Shown in pieces: positions 1 to 11,400 of a DNA stretch of 64,000 bases. Numbering within the stretch: position 1 is the stretch's first letter; every line of letters starts with the position of its first letter. This DNA is from Vespula vulgaris (Eukaryota; Arthropoda; Insecta; Hymenoptera; Vespidae). The position numbers and the translations under genes are program-made. The DNA is taken from contig NC_066596.1 in NCBI RefSeq assembly GCF_905475345.1, positions 4,279,001 to 4,343,000 on the forward strand. Reading direction: 5' to 3'. The notes below the pieces were generated by a model. That model saw only the letters and a program-made list of their open reading frames with translations. It ran no database searches and was not told where the DNA came from.

Positions 1-1029
1 AATACTATTACTTTTTTAGCACAGAAATTTGTGGAGAAAGAAATTTGTGCGCAAGAGTGTTGAAAGGTCATAAATTTCGACTAACTTTAAGTGGGGCGAT
101 TTACAGTGAAGTTAACGGTACGTGTAAACCTGTTGGTTTTCTGGCGCCATGGTGAAACACATTAACATAGTGATATAAAATCTATTTCGTTAAACATTGT
201 ACCGTGTTTTTATGATAAATCTTTTCATCATTCTAATTGTTCAAACAGTGAGTCTAGGCTTATCTTCGTTCTTTATCATTATTGTTATCTACTTCTAGCC
301 AATTTTAGTGTCATCAGCAAATATATTAATATAAAGCATAACGTAAGTGTATATAAATTTTTATATAAGATTTAAATATTTATGTCAAATGTAAAACATT
401 TCTGAAAAATGTTCAAGTCAGATAAGATATAAAATCACTAATCAAAAGAAATTTAAGATAAACTAAAGGACATTTTAATGAACGTCGATTACAGTAATTG
501 ATATAGTACGTGTTAAGCTAACTATAATCTACCTCTTTCTCTCTCTCTTTCTGCCTGTGTTGTTAGTATTCATCCAACGAATGTAAGTCATCGCAAATTC
601 GCCGATTAGACTGTACATTGCGTGTTCCATAATCCATAGAGATATATCGTTCAATATGCTCTAGGTCGAAGCATTAAGTTTCTTCACTTGGCGCAAGGAA
701 GTCAGCAGTGTCAAGTGGTTTCTGTTCTCATTTGATAAATATACAGAATATTGATAAGCTGCAAATCAGTAACAATCACTAAGACGTTTCATCGTCTCTT
801 TACGGTGTTTTCTATTTCATAAAAATAAAAAATATAATTACATTGCACAACAACCAAACTCGATAGATCGTATCTTGAATGTGTGCTGAACTTTAAACAT
901 AAACAACTCGAGATACTACTTGTCTGGCCAGTTGAGCGTCATCGTTAAGACGAACCGGATCGGCGATCGTTCTTAGCAACTTTGACGAAGAATAAAAGGA
1001 CTATCCAGTTGAATTCGTAGCAAATCAAC
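1..1029. other. Non-coding flank upstream of beta-galactosidase
   Basis: AT-rich sequence with no convincing exon on either strand. The last roughly 100 bases before the ATG at 1030 should hold the 5' UTR and promoter of the beta-galactosidase gene. An AATAAAAGG element near 992 is the only TATA-like string close by, and its spacing to an initiator is not convincing. I see no RNA gene or mobile element here. Confidence 0.5.
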
Positions 1030-3612
1030 ATGTGGAAGACGTTAGTGTTGTTGATCGTAACCGTCGGCAGTACATTCGGAGAACTGTTACAAATCGAACG
1101 AAATGTATGTATTTAATATCAAAAAATGACGAATTATTGACGAATTTGCTGTTATAATTATATCAAGAAAATTTTCGATTGCAGAATTTACAGTCGAACT
1201 TTAGCTTCGCAGTAGATTATACAAATAATCAATTCTTGTTAGATGGGCAACCATTCCGTTATGTTTCCGGTAGTTTTCACTATTTTCGTACGCCTAGGAG
1301 ATACTGGCGGGATCGGTTGAGGAAAATGAGAGCAGCCGGTTTTAATGCCGTTTCGACGTAAGAATCAATGAGAAATGAATTTAATAAGTAGACTATTTCT
1401 AAATATATTCTGTATAGGTACGTAGAGTGGAGCTTACATCAACCTGAAGTAGATGTTTGGAACTGGAGTGGCGATGCAGACTTTATTGAATTTTTAAACC
1501 TCGCTCAGGAAGAGAACCTTTTGGTTTTATTGAGACCCGGACCTTACATTTGCGCTGAAAGAGACTTTGTACATAAATCGTATTAAATCTCGTTTATATA
1601 AAAAATCATTTATTTGCTTTAACTATCTTTCTTTTTAGGGTGGTCTTCCATATTGGTTACTAACTCGTGTACCTGATATAAATTTACGTACTAATGATAT
1701 ACGTAAGTAGTTATTGTCCATAGTAATATTTTTGCACTATAGATTTTGTTTTAATTTTTTTCTTTTCATTGTCAGGTTACTTAAATTACGTAGAACAGTA
1801 CTTGAATATTGTTTTGGAGAAAGTAAAACCTTATCTAAGAGGAAATGGTGGACCTATAATTATGGTCCAGGTAAATTAGTTTTTATATTTTCTGTTTAAA
1901 TTAATATTTATATTTTCTGATATTCCTCACATATTCATCAATCTGTTTATGATCTAGGTGGAAAACGAATATGGAAGCTATAAAGCTTGCGATATCGCAT
2001 ACATGAACACATTACGCGATATCTTCCAAAAAATAATTGGAGATAAAGCTGTTTTGTATACGACGGATGGAATATCTGACAGAATGCTTCGTTGCGGGTC
2101 AGTATCTGGTGTATATGCTACCATTGATTTTGGTACCACTTCCAATGTAAATACCAGCTTTGAACTTATGAGACGTTATCAACCGACGGTAGATATTCTT
2201 ATAATTGTTAATTCTAAATAAAAATTAGACAAGTTTATCTAGTGATTAAATAATCTAATAATTAAATAATAAAATAATTTAAGGGACCGTTGGTAAACTC
2301 GGAATTCTATCCTGGCTGGTTGACTCATTGGGAAGAACCATTTCAAAGAGTGGCGGCTAATACTGTTCAAAAAAAGTTAGACGAAATGTTGGCGCTTGGA
2401 GCTTCTGTTAACATATATATGTTTTATGGTGGCACGAACTTTGGATTTACTTCTGGTTAGTGTAATTATTTGTCATTATTTTTACGTATAATAATCTATA
2501 TGATCGTATATAATAATTTAGGAGCTAATGGTGATGCCAAGACTTATAGTCCTCAATTAACTTCTTACGATTATGATGCACCATTGACAGAGGCTGGAGA
2601 TCCAACAGAAAAATATTTTCAAATAAGAGATGTTATATCCAAGGTACAATATCTTTTACGAACTAGTAACGGATTACGATATTTAATAATATTAATTGTT
2701 TTGATTGTGTGATAGTATCTTCCGTTACCAAATATTTCCATACCAACGGTATCACCTAAAGGCGATTATGGTCCAGTATTATTGGAGCCTGTACTGGAAT
2801 TATTTGAACCGAGATCGAGAGAATTATTTGGGTCTCCTATAGTACACACATCTAAGCCACCGACTTTTGAAGAAATAGGATTACCACATTGGTTGGTTCT
2901 CTATGAAACTAACATACCATCCAATGTTAAGGATCCAATGATATTAAATGCATTAACGAAAGATAGAGCATTGATATATGTTGACGATGAACTCTCCGGA
3001 ACTTTGAGTCGAACGAAGAATATACATTCCTTGTCCTTGGCAACTCCATATGGCCAACGCTTGAAAATACTCGTAGAAAATCAAGGACATCTGAATTACG
3101 GCAATGAGATTCATGATTTCAAGGTATTCAATGATTTAATTTAGATCAGTGGAAATCAGTGTAAATATCATCATAATTTTTATTATATACAGGGTATTTT
3201 TAATGTAAACATCGACGGAATTCCATTATCACCATGGAATGTAACAGGATTTCGACTAAGCAATGTAAAAGGATTGGATAATTTTGAAATCAGAACGATT
3301 CAAAGTGGTATCCTTCAAAATGGACCTATGTTTTTACGTTCTTATTTCCAAGTCACTGACCAACCATTGGACACTTATTTAGATACCACAGGTTGGGGTA
3401 AAGGTGTCGCATACGTAAACGGTTATAACCTTGGTAGATATTGGCCTGTGGTTGGTCCACAAATGACCCTCTATATACCGGCAACATTTTTACGCACCGG
3501 TCAAAACATATTAGAAATATTAGAATTGGAATATGTTCCGGCTACAAGAAAAATGAGATTTTCAGATAAAGCTAATTTAGGTTTTTCAGTCATGCATACT
3601 GAAAATCATTAA
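1030..3612 (+). CDS. GLB1: Beta-galactosidase (GLB1 family, glycoside hydrolase 35)
   Basis: Ten exons by splice signals and phase: 1030-1104, 1185-1357, 1418-1568, 1639-1702, 1776-1870, 1958-2188, 2284-2455, 2522-2643, 2716-3123, 3193-3612; total 1911 nt, 636 aa, a normal length for the family. The protein opens with a hydrophobic signal peptide (MWKTLVLLIVTVGSTFG), fitting secretory or lysosomal delivery. GH35 landmarks occur in order: SGSFHYFR, RPGPYICAE, VENEYGSY with the expected acid/base Glu190, and LVNSEFYPGW with the expected nucleophile Glu270. Their 80-residue spacing equals that of the human enzyme (188/268). A jelly-roll-like C-terminal part follows. The family removes terminal beta-linked galactose from glycolipids and glycans. 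All junctions keep the frame and no key residue is lost. A polyadenylation-like AATAAA lies about 10-15 bases after the stop. Insects often carry several GLB1-like paralogs, so strict orthology to GLB1 is not proved. Confidence 0.95.
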
Positions 3613-4742
3613 AATGTATCAAATAAAATAAATTTATCAAAATTCTTTCATATGTTTCTACAGCAATTAATATAATATTTGTTATAAGATCAATTCTAAA
3701 TAAGTGGTGTTTACAAGAACAATTGATAGAAAATAACGGAAACGTATATTAATGATAATACATGTATTTACGAAATGAAGATAAAGTCTTTGTGCTTGCG
3801 AATAAAATACAGACGAACCTTTAACGAATGACAAATTACTAAAGAAGAAGTTCCTATTTTAAAAGCGAAAAACGCTGGTTTATGCTTTCGACGTTGCTCA
3901 AATCGATCGGCAATGATAATGCTGTAATATACATAGATAGCACGTGCCTGGCACATTGCCGTTTGTAGGACGATGAAGGAGCATTTTATAAAGATCCCAA
4001 GGAGACTTCAATAGCGTTAATATCCTTCGGTGGGTGACAAACGAGGGAACGGCACCGCGGGACGTCCGGCGTCTCGATGCCACACGACGAATTATCTCAC
4101 CTCCGGTTGAATATTTGTGAAAAATCGCCGATACCGTGACGACGCGTTACTCCGTTGATCAACAAAAGACTTCGATTTCGAAGAGTAATTAAGGCTATAA
4201 GCTTTTTTCTCGGCCCTCCGGTGTATGAGTCAATTCATATACACAGGCAATAATATATTGACAAATTTCTTAATAATCAAGAATACAAATATGAAATAAA
4301 ACTTTGAGAAAGAATTTTTATTTTAGTTTGGTTTGACATAGCAGTTCTGACATAGCCAGTAAGTTCTACAATTTAAATTCATATCGAATCCAGAGTACGA
4401 TAACCTGAATGACTTTTGATTTTTGCATGTATAATCTGCATATAAAATGCGATTGCCTTTGGTATACTCTGATATACTTTTCAACATAGACACTTTTATT
4501 ACTAATAAAATTCGAAGAATAGATTTAATAAGTAATCATTGTGAATTAATATATTGTATATTGTCTATTATACTTCAGATAATCAGACAAATAAATTATT
4601 GCTTTCATCAAAGTTTGTCTTTAAAGATAGTAAAAACTACATCTAAAACGTTCAGAAATGTTTTCCAGCGTAGGCGATTTTATAGATGATTCCTCAAAGT
4701 ATATCATTTGTCATCGGTGACTCTATTTTTCTTCTCATACAG
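3613..4742. other. Intergenic region, 3' UTR of beta-galactosidase and possible promoter
   Basis: The left end carries the poly(A) signal of the beta-galactosidase gene. A GC- and CpG-richer patch near 3950-4150 could be a promoter. Open frames here on the minus strand are short and lack splice context, so I call none of them genes. Confidence 0.4.
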
Positions 4743-4897
4743 GGGTTGATGGCGATGGCACTCATTATGGGGTATTTCGAAATGTTACAGACGATCGTAC
4801 GGTACATTATCAAAAGGTTTATCAAACTCCGCCCTCCGGAAGAACGCCGCCCCCGACATGCGCCGAGGTATCGTCGCCCCTATCCTGTTTCTCACCT
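4743..4897 (+). CDS. Possible orphan coding exon, unknown gene
   Basis: A strong polypyrimidine acceptor (TTTTTCTTCTCATACAG) is followed by an open, GC-rich frame of 51 codons starting with two leading bases. It begins GVDGDGTHYGVFRNVTDD and ends in a proline- and serine-rich stretch. A possible donor (CCT then GTAATC) closes it in phase 0. I found no upstream exon in the right phase. An ATG at 4658 opens MFSSVGDFIDDSS nearby, but the frames disagree and the intervening gap (44 nt) is too short for an intron. An internal donor at TCC-T|GTTTCT would splice in frame to the zinc-finger exon at 5173, so an alternative N-terminus of that gene is possible. Product unknown. Confidence 0.3.
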
Positions 4898-5069
4898 GTA
4901 ATCACGCGCGTAATCTTCTTCGGGGTAGTAAGACTTGGTCTTCCTCGAGGCATTACGAACCTATCGGTTACACTCTACTGTTTAACTCCTTTGAAATACT
5001 ACTGGAAAATTTCCTAAGTCAGTATTAAAAATTGATTTAAAATAGATCGTTCCAAAATAAGTGATTGTG

Positions 5070-6186
5070 ATGTCTGGTAAGTAAAAACTTCTTTTTTATA
5101 TTTTTTTCTTTTTACCACACGGTTTGTTTTCGCTCCCTTTTGGCTCAATGAATTGATGTTGTTTTCATGCAGTTTGGGACGTTATGCAAGATGTACCATT
5201 AGATTTGAGTTGTCGCGCAACTGAAAAAAAAGTTAATTTGACGGATACTTCGAAATTTCAGCGACGTTTGCCTTGTCAAACTTGTGGAAAAAATTTTGAT
5301 AGACCGTCTCTCCTAAAGAGACATTTGCGAACACATACAGGTATATTTGTGTAAAGAAAATGAGAGATTAACTTTCACTTTTTAGCATACAATTGTGTTT
5401 ACTCATTTTTTGTTTACATCGGTAGGTGAAAAACCACATGGTTGCAAAGTATGTGGTAAAATGTTTAGCACCAGTAGTTCTTTGAACACACATGCAAGAA
5501 TACACACTGGAGAACGACCTCACGAGTGTCCTATTTGTGGAAAACGTTTCACAGCGTCTTCGAACTTGTATTATCATCGTATGACTCATTATAAGGTTGT
5601 TAATTAATAATTGAACAGTTATATAGATGTATTCTTATTTTTAAAATTAACTTAATTTTTGACATATGATTTTTTTTAACATCTAATTAAAGTAAATAAA
5701 TTTTTATGCTAATAATGAAACAGGAAAAGCCACATAAGTGTAACGAATGTGGCCGTTCATTTCCGACTCCTGGAGATCTCAGAGCACATGGATATTCCCA
5801 TACCGGAAATTGGCCCATGAGATGTCCTGTATGCAATCGAGGATTTTGCAAACCAGGAGCTCTACATCATCATATGCAATTACACAACGGTAATGTGTTT
5901 ACTTTTTATAATTATTACGAACAAAAAAATAAGATTTTGCTTTTTAGGCGATCGTCCCTATCAGTGCACTGTATGTGACAAAAAATTCTCGATTATCGGA
6001 AATTTGCGAACACACGAGCGAACTCATCATTCGCAATTTTCTATAATTAATTTAAGAGATTCTGCAAATGTTGAAAATGCGATTTCGAGAGTTGATAATG
6101 TAAGGTTCGAATTTTTAAATACGAACGCACTTCAGTTACCTTCTACCATTTTTCCTTGGACTTCATGGCTACCCTTGCAATACTAA
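5070..6186 (+). CDS. Six-finger C2H2 zinc-finger protein with CtBP-binding motif
   Basis: Five exons: 5070-5076, 5173-5340, 5426-5595, 5724-5889, 5948-6186; total 750 nt, 249 aa. The first exon is only 7 nt (ATG TCT G). An N-terminal PLDLS at residues 11-15 matches the PxDLS motif bound by the corepressor CtBP. Six C2H2 fingers follow, starting with CQTCGKNF, CKVCGKMF, CPICGKRF, CNECGRSF, CPVCNRGF and CTVCDKKF, at about residues 38-198. Linkers are TGEKPH or TGERPH between the first three fingers and diverge afterwards. The tail has no known domain. The family binds DNA in the nucleus; repression through CtBP is inferred from the motif. The N-terminus could be longer if the exon at 4743 belongs here. 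I cannot name an ortholog. Confidence 0.9.
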
Positions 6187-6328
6187 TACGTAGATTGTAT
6201 TTTATGACTGGTACTTTATGAAAATATCTTGCATATAATTGTAATTATAAAATATGCGTTTATATAAATATCGATTATAATATTACGAATTTGTTGGGAA
6301 AAGAATGAATTAGGTACAATTCGGATTA

Positions 6329-6354
6329 AATAAAGAAGAAAAAATGTATTTATT
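6329..6354. terminator. Facing poly(A) signals of the zinc-finger and PUS7 genes
   Basis: AATAAA on the plus strand at 6329-6334 suits the zinc-finger gene (stop at 6186). AATAAA on the minus strand (TTTATT, 6349-6354) suits PUS7 (stop at 6580). Cleavage 10-30 nt past each signal would make the two convergent transcripts overlap by a few tens of bases. Other signals may be used in vivo. Confidence 0.5.
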
Positions 6355-6579
6355 CGCATATATTAGGCAAATACATATATTTTTGTTTTTACATAAATCT
6401 TGCTTTGCTTCGAATTAATTTTAATTCACGATAGTTTCTAGGTAAACAAAAAATAAAAAATCTGTTTCTTTAAACAAAAATAAGTGTGTTTTTATGCACA
6501 GTGTTTAATTATTATAGCGTGTACTGATAAACAGGAACAAAGTATTTGTAGCATTTTAGATGCTTAAAGAAAAATATAT

Positions 6580-9481
6580 TTAATTAGCGCTAAAGTCACT
6601 TACAGTTACTTTTTCTTCACTCATTTCTATTTCATCAATCGCAGGTTCTACTTGCATTTCTGTTTCAAATTCGATTAAACATTTTTCGTTTCCGGTACAT
6701 GCTTTCGGATCTGAATCAACATCCATTTTCTCATCGATTTTATCTGATTGTTCTAATCCTTCTTTTTCAACTTCTTTTGATTGAGTATTTTTATCACCGC
6801 TATTTGTTTCTGATTCATCAGCAATAGTTTCTTTTTTTTCTACCAGCGCGTCATGAGCTGCGGATTGTGCAGCCTGTACTTGAGGTGACGTATCGTGCTT
6901 TAATATTTCACGTAACGCCATTGTGGCATAGGTACTTGCTCCTAAACTCATTTCTAGTATCAATGCTTTATATTCTCCGTCTGAAAGTAACGATATTGTA
7001 ACAAAAAATTAATACGAAAAAATTAAAACGAAAAAATAAGCAGCATAAAAATAGAAATTAAGAAATAATCATATTTTACGTACCAGGATTATCTTTCGGA
7101 GGAGTAACTTGTTTCATTTCGTCGATGTCACTGGAAATAAGATCATCATGCTTAGCTTTATAGCGCATGATTTTCCAAGATAAGTCTAATGGAATTTGTA
7201 ATATTTTTCTATAAGTTCCACCCAAACTGTATTTCCTATAAAAAATATATAGCATAGTTTATGTAATAGTAAAAAGTAATTTCATTTTAAATGTGAAACT
7301 TACTTATTATTTTGTCTTAAATCAGTAGTTAATTCATCTTTAGCTAAAAATTCATCAAACCAAGGTTTAGCATATGGAGGATAAGTCACTTTCCATCCTG
7401 GCTGTGGCATTATTATATCAGCTAATGTATAATTTGGTAAATCTTCTTCAGTAAGAATTTTGACCAAAGGAATATTATGAGTATCTTCCTGCTCTTCTTT
7501 ATTTTCAACAGTATTATTTTTATTAGTTTTCTCTTCTATCTTAAGACTTATTTCTGTAGCATTTGTAACTTCTTTTATATCATTATTAGATTTTTTGCTA
7601 TCGTTTTTATTATCTTCTTCATACATTTCAGACATCATTTCGTCTTGATCTTCTTTCATAGAATTACTAGATTCATCATTATCATCATCCAAACTATTAT
7701 TTTCACTATTATTTTGACACATTTCTGCACCTTCTGCATTTTCCTCTGAACATTTTTCTTCCAAATTATTTTGATACACCAGATCACCAACAATAGGATG
7801 TGTACCAAACTCTCTTATTCTTTTAGATACCATATGGTTCCATATAAAACTTTGATAAGCATGAATATATATTAAACGGATATTTCTTGGTATCATATCT
7901 AATGCACCTTGAGGATTTTTATCTGTGCATATTGCTAGACCCTTTAAAAGAGTTGCTTCAATTTTATCAGATCTCTTAATTTTATTATATGCTGTATATG
8001 CATCTTTTGTCGTTTCATATATTTTCCTTGCCTCTATCAAGCCTTTATCTTGTTCACCTTCTCGTGGTTTTAAAATCAAATCGATTGCTTCATGCCATTT
8101 ACCCTGAAGCAACTTTTTTCCTATTTCATGTGTTGGAATGGCAGCAACTGTGCCAAATCGTTGAAGACCATAGTAATTAATAAATCCACGATCACGTAAC
8201 GATATCATAGCTTTTTCAATTTCTTCATTTGATGCAGTAACATTTCGTATCGCGATTTTAAAGCGATTACCAGTTAACATACCTAATTTAAGTGGTTCTT
8301 TTACAAATTTGAAATTTCCCACATAGGCACCACGTATTGCATTTCCTGCATGTAAAATGTTTTTAGGAGATATTTTTTTCAAACTAACCCATTGAGTAGT
8401 CCATGCTCTACGATCTTTTGTTCCAGCATAATTAAAATTATTTGGTTTAATACGTAGCATCATGGCCATTTGATTTAAAGCATCCATAGTATCCATATTC
8501 ACCTTATGTAATGAAAAGTAACAATAATCTCCTCCATGTTTTTTCCAATTAACTCTGTCATCAATACGGAACCTGTAGGCTAATAAAATAACGTGAAATA
8601 AAAATATTTTACAGAAAAAATCATACATTTTTATTTCAACTAAATTCAAGTGATTTTACCATTTGTATTTGTATTTTCTTTTGTATTTTTCATTATTATC
8701 ATAAGCTTTCTGCCATTTTGATCAATAGTTTGACTCTTAACATTTGTCAGTCTTTTAGCAATTTCATGAATACTTCTTCGTCCATCTTTGTCTATATCGG
8801 TAACATCAATTTCAATATTAGAAGTAGATGATTCTTCTCCTTTTAATGTTTGTAACTGTTCCCATATTGTATCAGATACACAATTCTTCAAATCATCTAA
8901 AGTTTCTGTTTCCTGAGGTTCACTAGGAATATCCTGATTTGTTAATTTAACAATCTCACCATCAAGAGATATTTCATTGACATGGAAATCACTGTATCTT
9001 TCTTTAACTAGACCAGAGAAACCAAGATGATCTCCTATAAATTCTGTCACACCAATATCAGGTTCTTTCAGACGATTACCAACTTCCAGTCGCTTTCTTT
9101 TCCCATCTCCTTGCATATGTGACCAGATTCGTTTATATGGCTTTCGACCAAAATTGCTATCACGGGAACCTATACGAAGTTATTAAAACATAATTAACTT
9201 GTCTTTAAATTGTTTTAATGAACAATATGTACTATACGTTATCTGTATTAACTTGTATGAAACTAAATTAAACATAATAATTAAAACTCACCACCTCCAT
9301 ATGATCCAGCTCGATTTGATTTATTACTTGATTCTCGAGAATTAGAGGATTCACAATTTCGTCGATCACTATGTTTATAAAATGTATCGCGATTTTTACT
9401 GCCAGATCCACGTCCACGATTACGAGATATCCTTTCGTGCGTTGTTTGGGAGTCATTGCTATCTGTATTTATTTCTGCCAT
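6580..9481 (-). CDS. PUS7: Pseudouridylate synthase 7 (TruD family)
   Basis: Five exons on the minus strand: 9481-9292, 9169-8660, 8579-7304, 7235-7084, 6980-6580; total 2529 nt, 842 aa, all phases agreeing. PUS7 isomerises uridine to pseudouridine in tRNA and mRNA. The TruD catalytic motif is NYAGTKDRRA with Asp289 as the expected catalytic residue (human PUS7 Asp294, E. coli TruD Asp80). GLQRFG and the C-terminal YATMALREILK are also present. The protein is longer than the 661-residue human enzyme because of a basic, Ser/Arg/Gly-rich N-terminus (about residues 1-60) and a low-complexity Asp/Glu/Asn-rich insert at about 510-605. The start at 9481 is the ATG of MAEINTDSND; an upstream in-frame ATG at 9505 would add eight residues. 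Tail-to-tail with the zinc-finger gene. Confidence 0.95.
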
Positions 9482-10024
9482 CGTATATTTCTTGATAAAT
9501 AACAACTAGTATTATATCTCTATATTAAATTTGTTTATATTATGTAATACAACATTATATTCAATATAACATACTGACATCTATTCAACACCTTTTTAAA
9601 GGTTACCCTCCATGCATAGAACATGTCAGTATATGATCATTAATGAACTAATGAACATTTACCTGCAGATGGAAGAATGTTTCGTGATTCTACCGTTTGT
9701 AAACAGCGCCATTAAAGATGACGGAACGTGTACTACGAGCTACTAAGCGTCGTATTCAAAATGTCCGATTCTTTATTTTAGACAAACCAATTTTATTAAC
9801 ATCTACATAAATAATTGGGATAATACAATTGCACAGATTTAATTAAGGCGATGACCATTACCTCAGATTTCATAATAGTTTACACCAACAATAAGAACAG
9901 GCGTAATTCTTGACCAATTTTGATGAACGAAGTCTCAAAAAAAGACTCTTTAAAGACAAAGGTTTAATCTAGGATATTTTCTTAAATTTTTCAAAAAGTT
10001 TTATTTTCTGTGAAAAAAATTCCT
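9482..10024. other. PUS7 upstream region and array border
   Basis: Contains the PUS7 promoter and 5' UTR, read leftward, around 9482-9780, then unique AT-rich sequence up to the first tandem unit. No open frame or RNA gene is convincing here. Confidence 0.4.
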
Positions 10025-11400
10025 TTAACATTACAAAGATTGTAACGTGAGAGAAATTTAAAATAATTGTAATTAAAAATCTTAATATTTAAAAGTTCTA
10101 ACCTCGGAATCCATCGGCTTTGTGTGATATAACATATACGTCTTTTGTTTACTTTGACTTTTGTCGAGTTAGTCTCCTTTCGTACTCCGAGGAGGGAGGA
10201 TCGCAGCTCTCTCTTTCCGAACGCGAAATCTTAGAAATTAATACTTTCGATAATTTCACAATTATTTAAACAATTGTTAATGTACGCTAAATAAAAAAAA
10301 CTAATATTTAAACAATAATAAATTTGTTTAACATTACAAAGATCGTAGCGCGAGAGAAACTTAAAATAATTGTAATTAAAAATCTTAATATTTAAAATTT
10401 CTAACCTCGGAATCCATTGGCTTTGTGTGATATAACATATACGTCTTTTGTTTACTTTGACTTTTGTCGAGTTAGTCTCCTTTCGTACTCCGAGGAGGGA
10501 GGATCGCAGCTCTCTCTTTCCGAACGTGAAATCTTAGAAATTAATACTTTCGATAATTTCACAATTATTTAAACAATTGTTAATGTACGCTAAATAAAAA
10601 AAACTAATATTTAAACAATAATAAATTTGTTTAACATTACAGAGATCGTAACGCCAGAGAAACTTAAAATAATTGTAATTAAAAATCTTAATATTTAAAA
10701 ATTCTAACCTCGCAATCATCGGCTTTGTGTGATATAACATATACGTCTTTTGTTTACTTTGACTTTTGTCGAGTTAGTCTCCTTTCGTACTCCGAGGAGG
10801 GAGGATCGCAGCTCTCTCTTTCGGAACGCGAAATCTTAGAAATTAATACTTTCGATAATTTCACAATTATTTAAACAATTGTTAATGTACGCTAAATAAA
10901 AAAAACTAATATTTAAACAATAATAAATTTGTTTAACATTACAAAGATCGTAGCGCGAGAGAAACTTAAAATAATTGTAATTAAAAATCTTAATATTTAA
11001 AATTTCTAACCTCGGAATCCATTGGCTTTGTGTGATATAACATATACGTCTTTTGTTTACTTTGACTTTTGTCGAGTTAGTCTCCTTTCGTACTCCGAGG
11101 AGGGAGGATCGCAGCTCTCTCTTTCCGAACGTGAAATCTTAGAAATTAATACTTTCGATAATTTCACAATTATTTAAACAATTGTTAATGTACGCTAAAT
11201 AAAAAAAACTAATATTTAAACAATAATGAATTTGTTTAACATTACAAAGATCGTAACGCCAGAGAAACTTAAAATAATTGTAATTAAAAGTTTTAATATT
11301 TAAAAGTTCTAACCTCGGAATCATCGGCCTTGTGTAATATAAACATATACGACTTTTATTTACTTTGTCTTTTGTCGAGTTAGTTTCCTTTTGTACGCCG
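10025..11400 (+). repeat. 303-bp tandem repeat array, 4.5 copies
   Basis: Units start at the same string (TTAACATTAC) at 10025, 10328, 10631, 10933 and 11236, giving periods of 302-303 bp. The last unit is partial and grades into the 213-bp array through shared sequence (TTTTGTCGAGTTAGT, then the GACGAG...ACATCG block). Diagnostic differences alternate. Copies 2 and 4 carry TAGCGCGAGAG and AATCCATTGG; copies 3 and 5 carry TAACGCCAGAG and AATCATCGG. The array has therefore amplified partly as a dimer of about 605 bp. Open frames inside (for example on the minus strand near 10534-10740 and 11139-11324) are repeats of one another and look non-coding. Confidence 0.9.

Noticed and set aside
4658..4698. 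ATG exon MFSSVGDFIDDSS spliced to the exon at 4743
   Set aside because: The frames differ by one base (AA plus GG) and the intron would be only 44 nt.
7477..7749. 90-codon ORF on the plus strand inside PUS7
   Set aside because: It is the antisense of the acidic insert and encodes only Ile/Phe-rich sequence.
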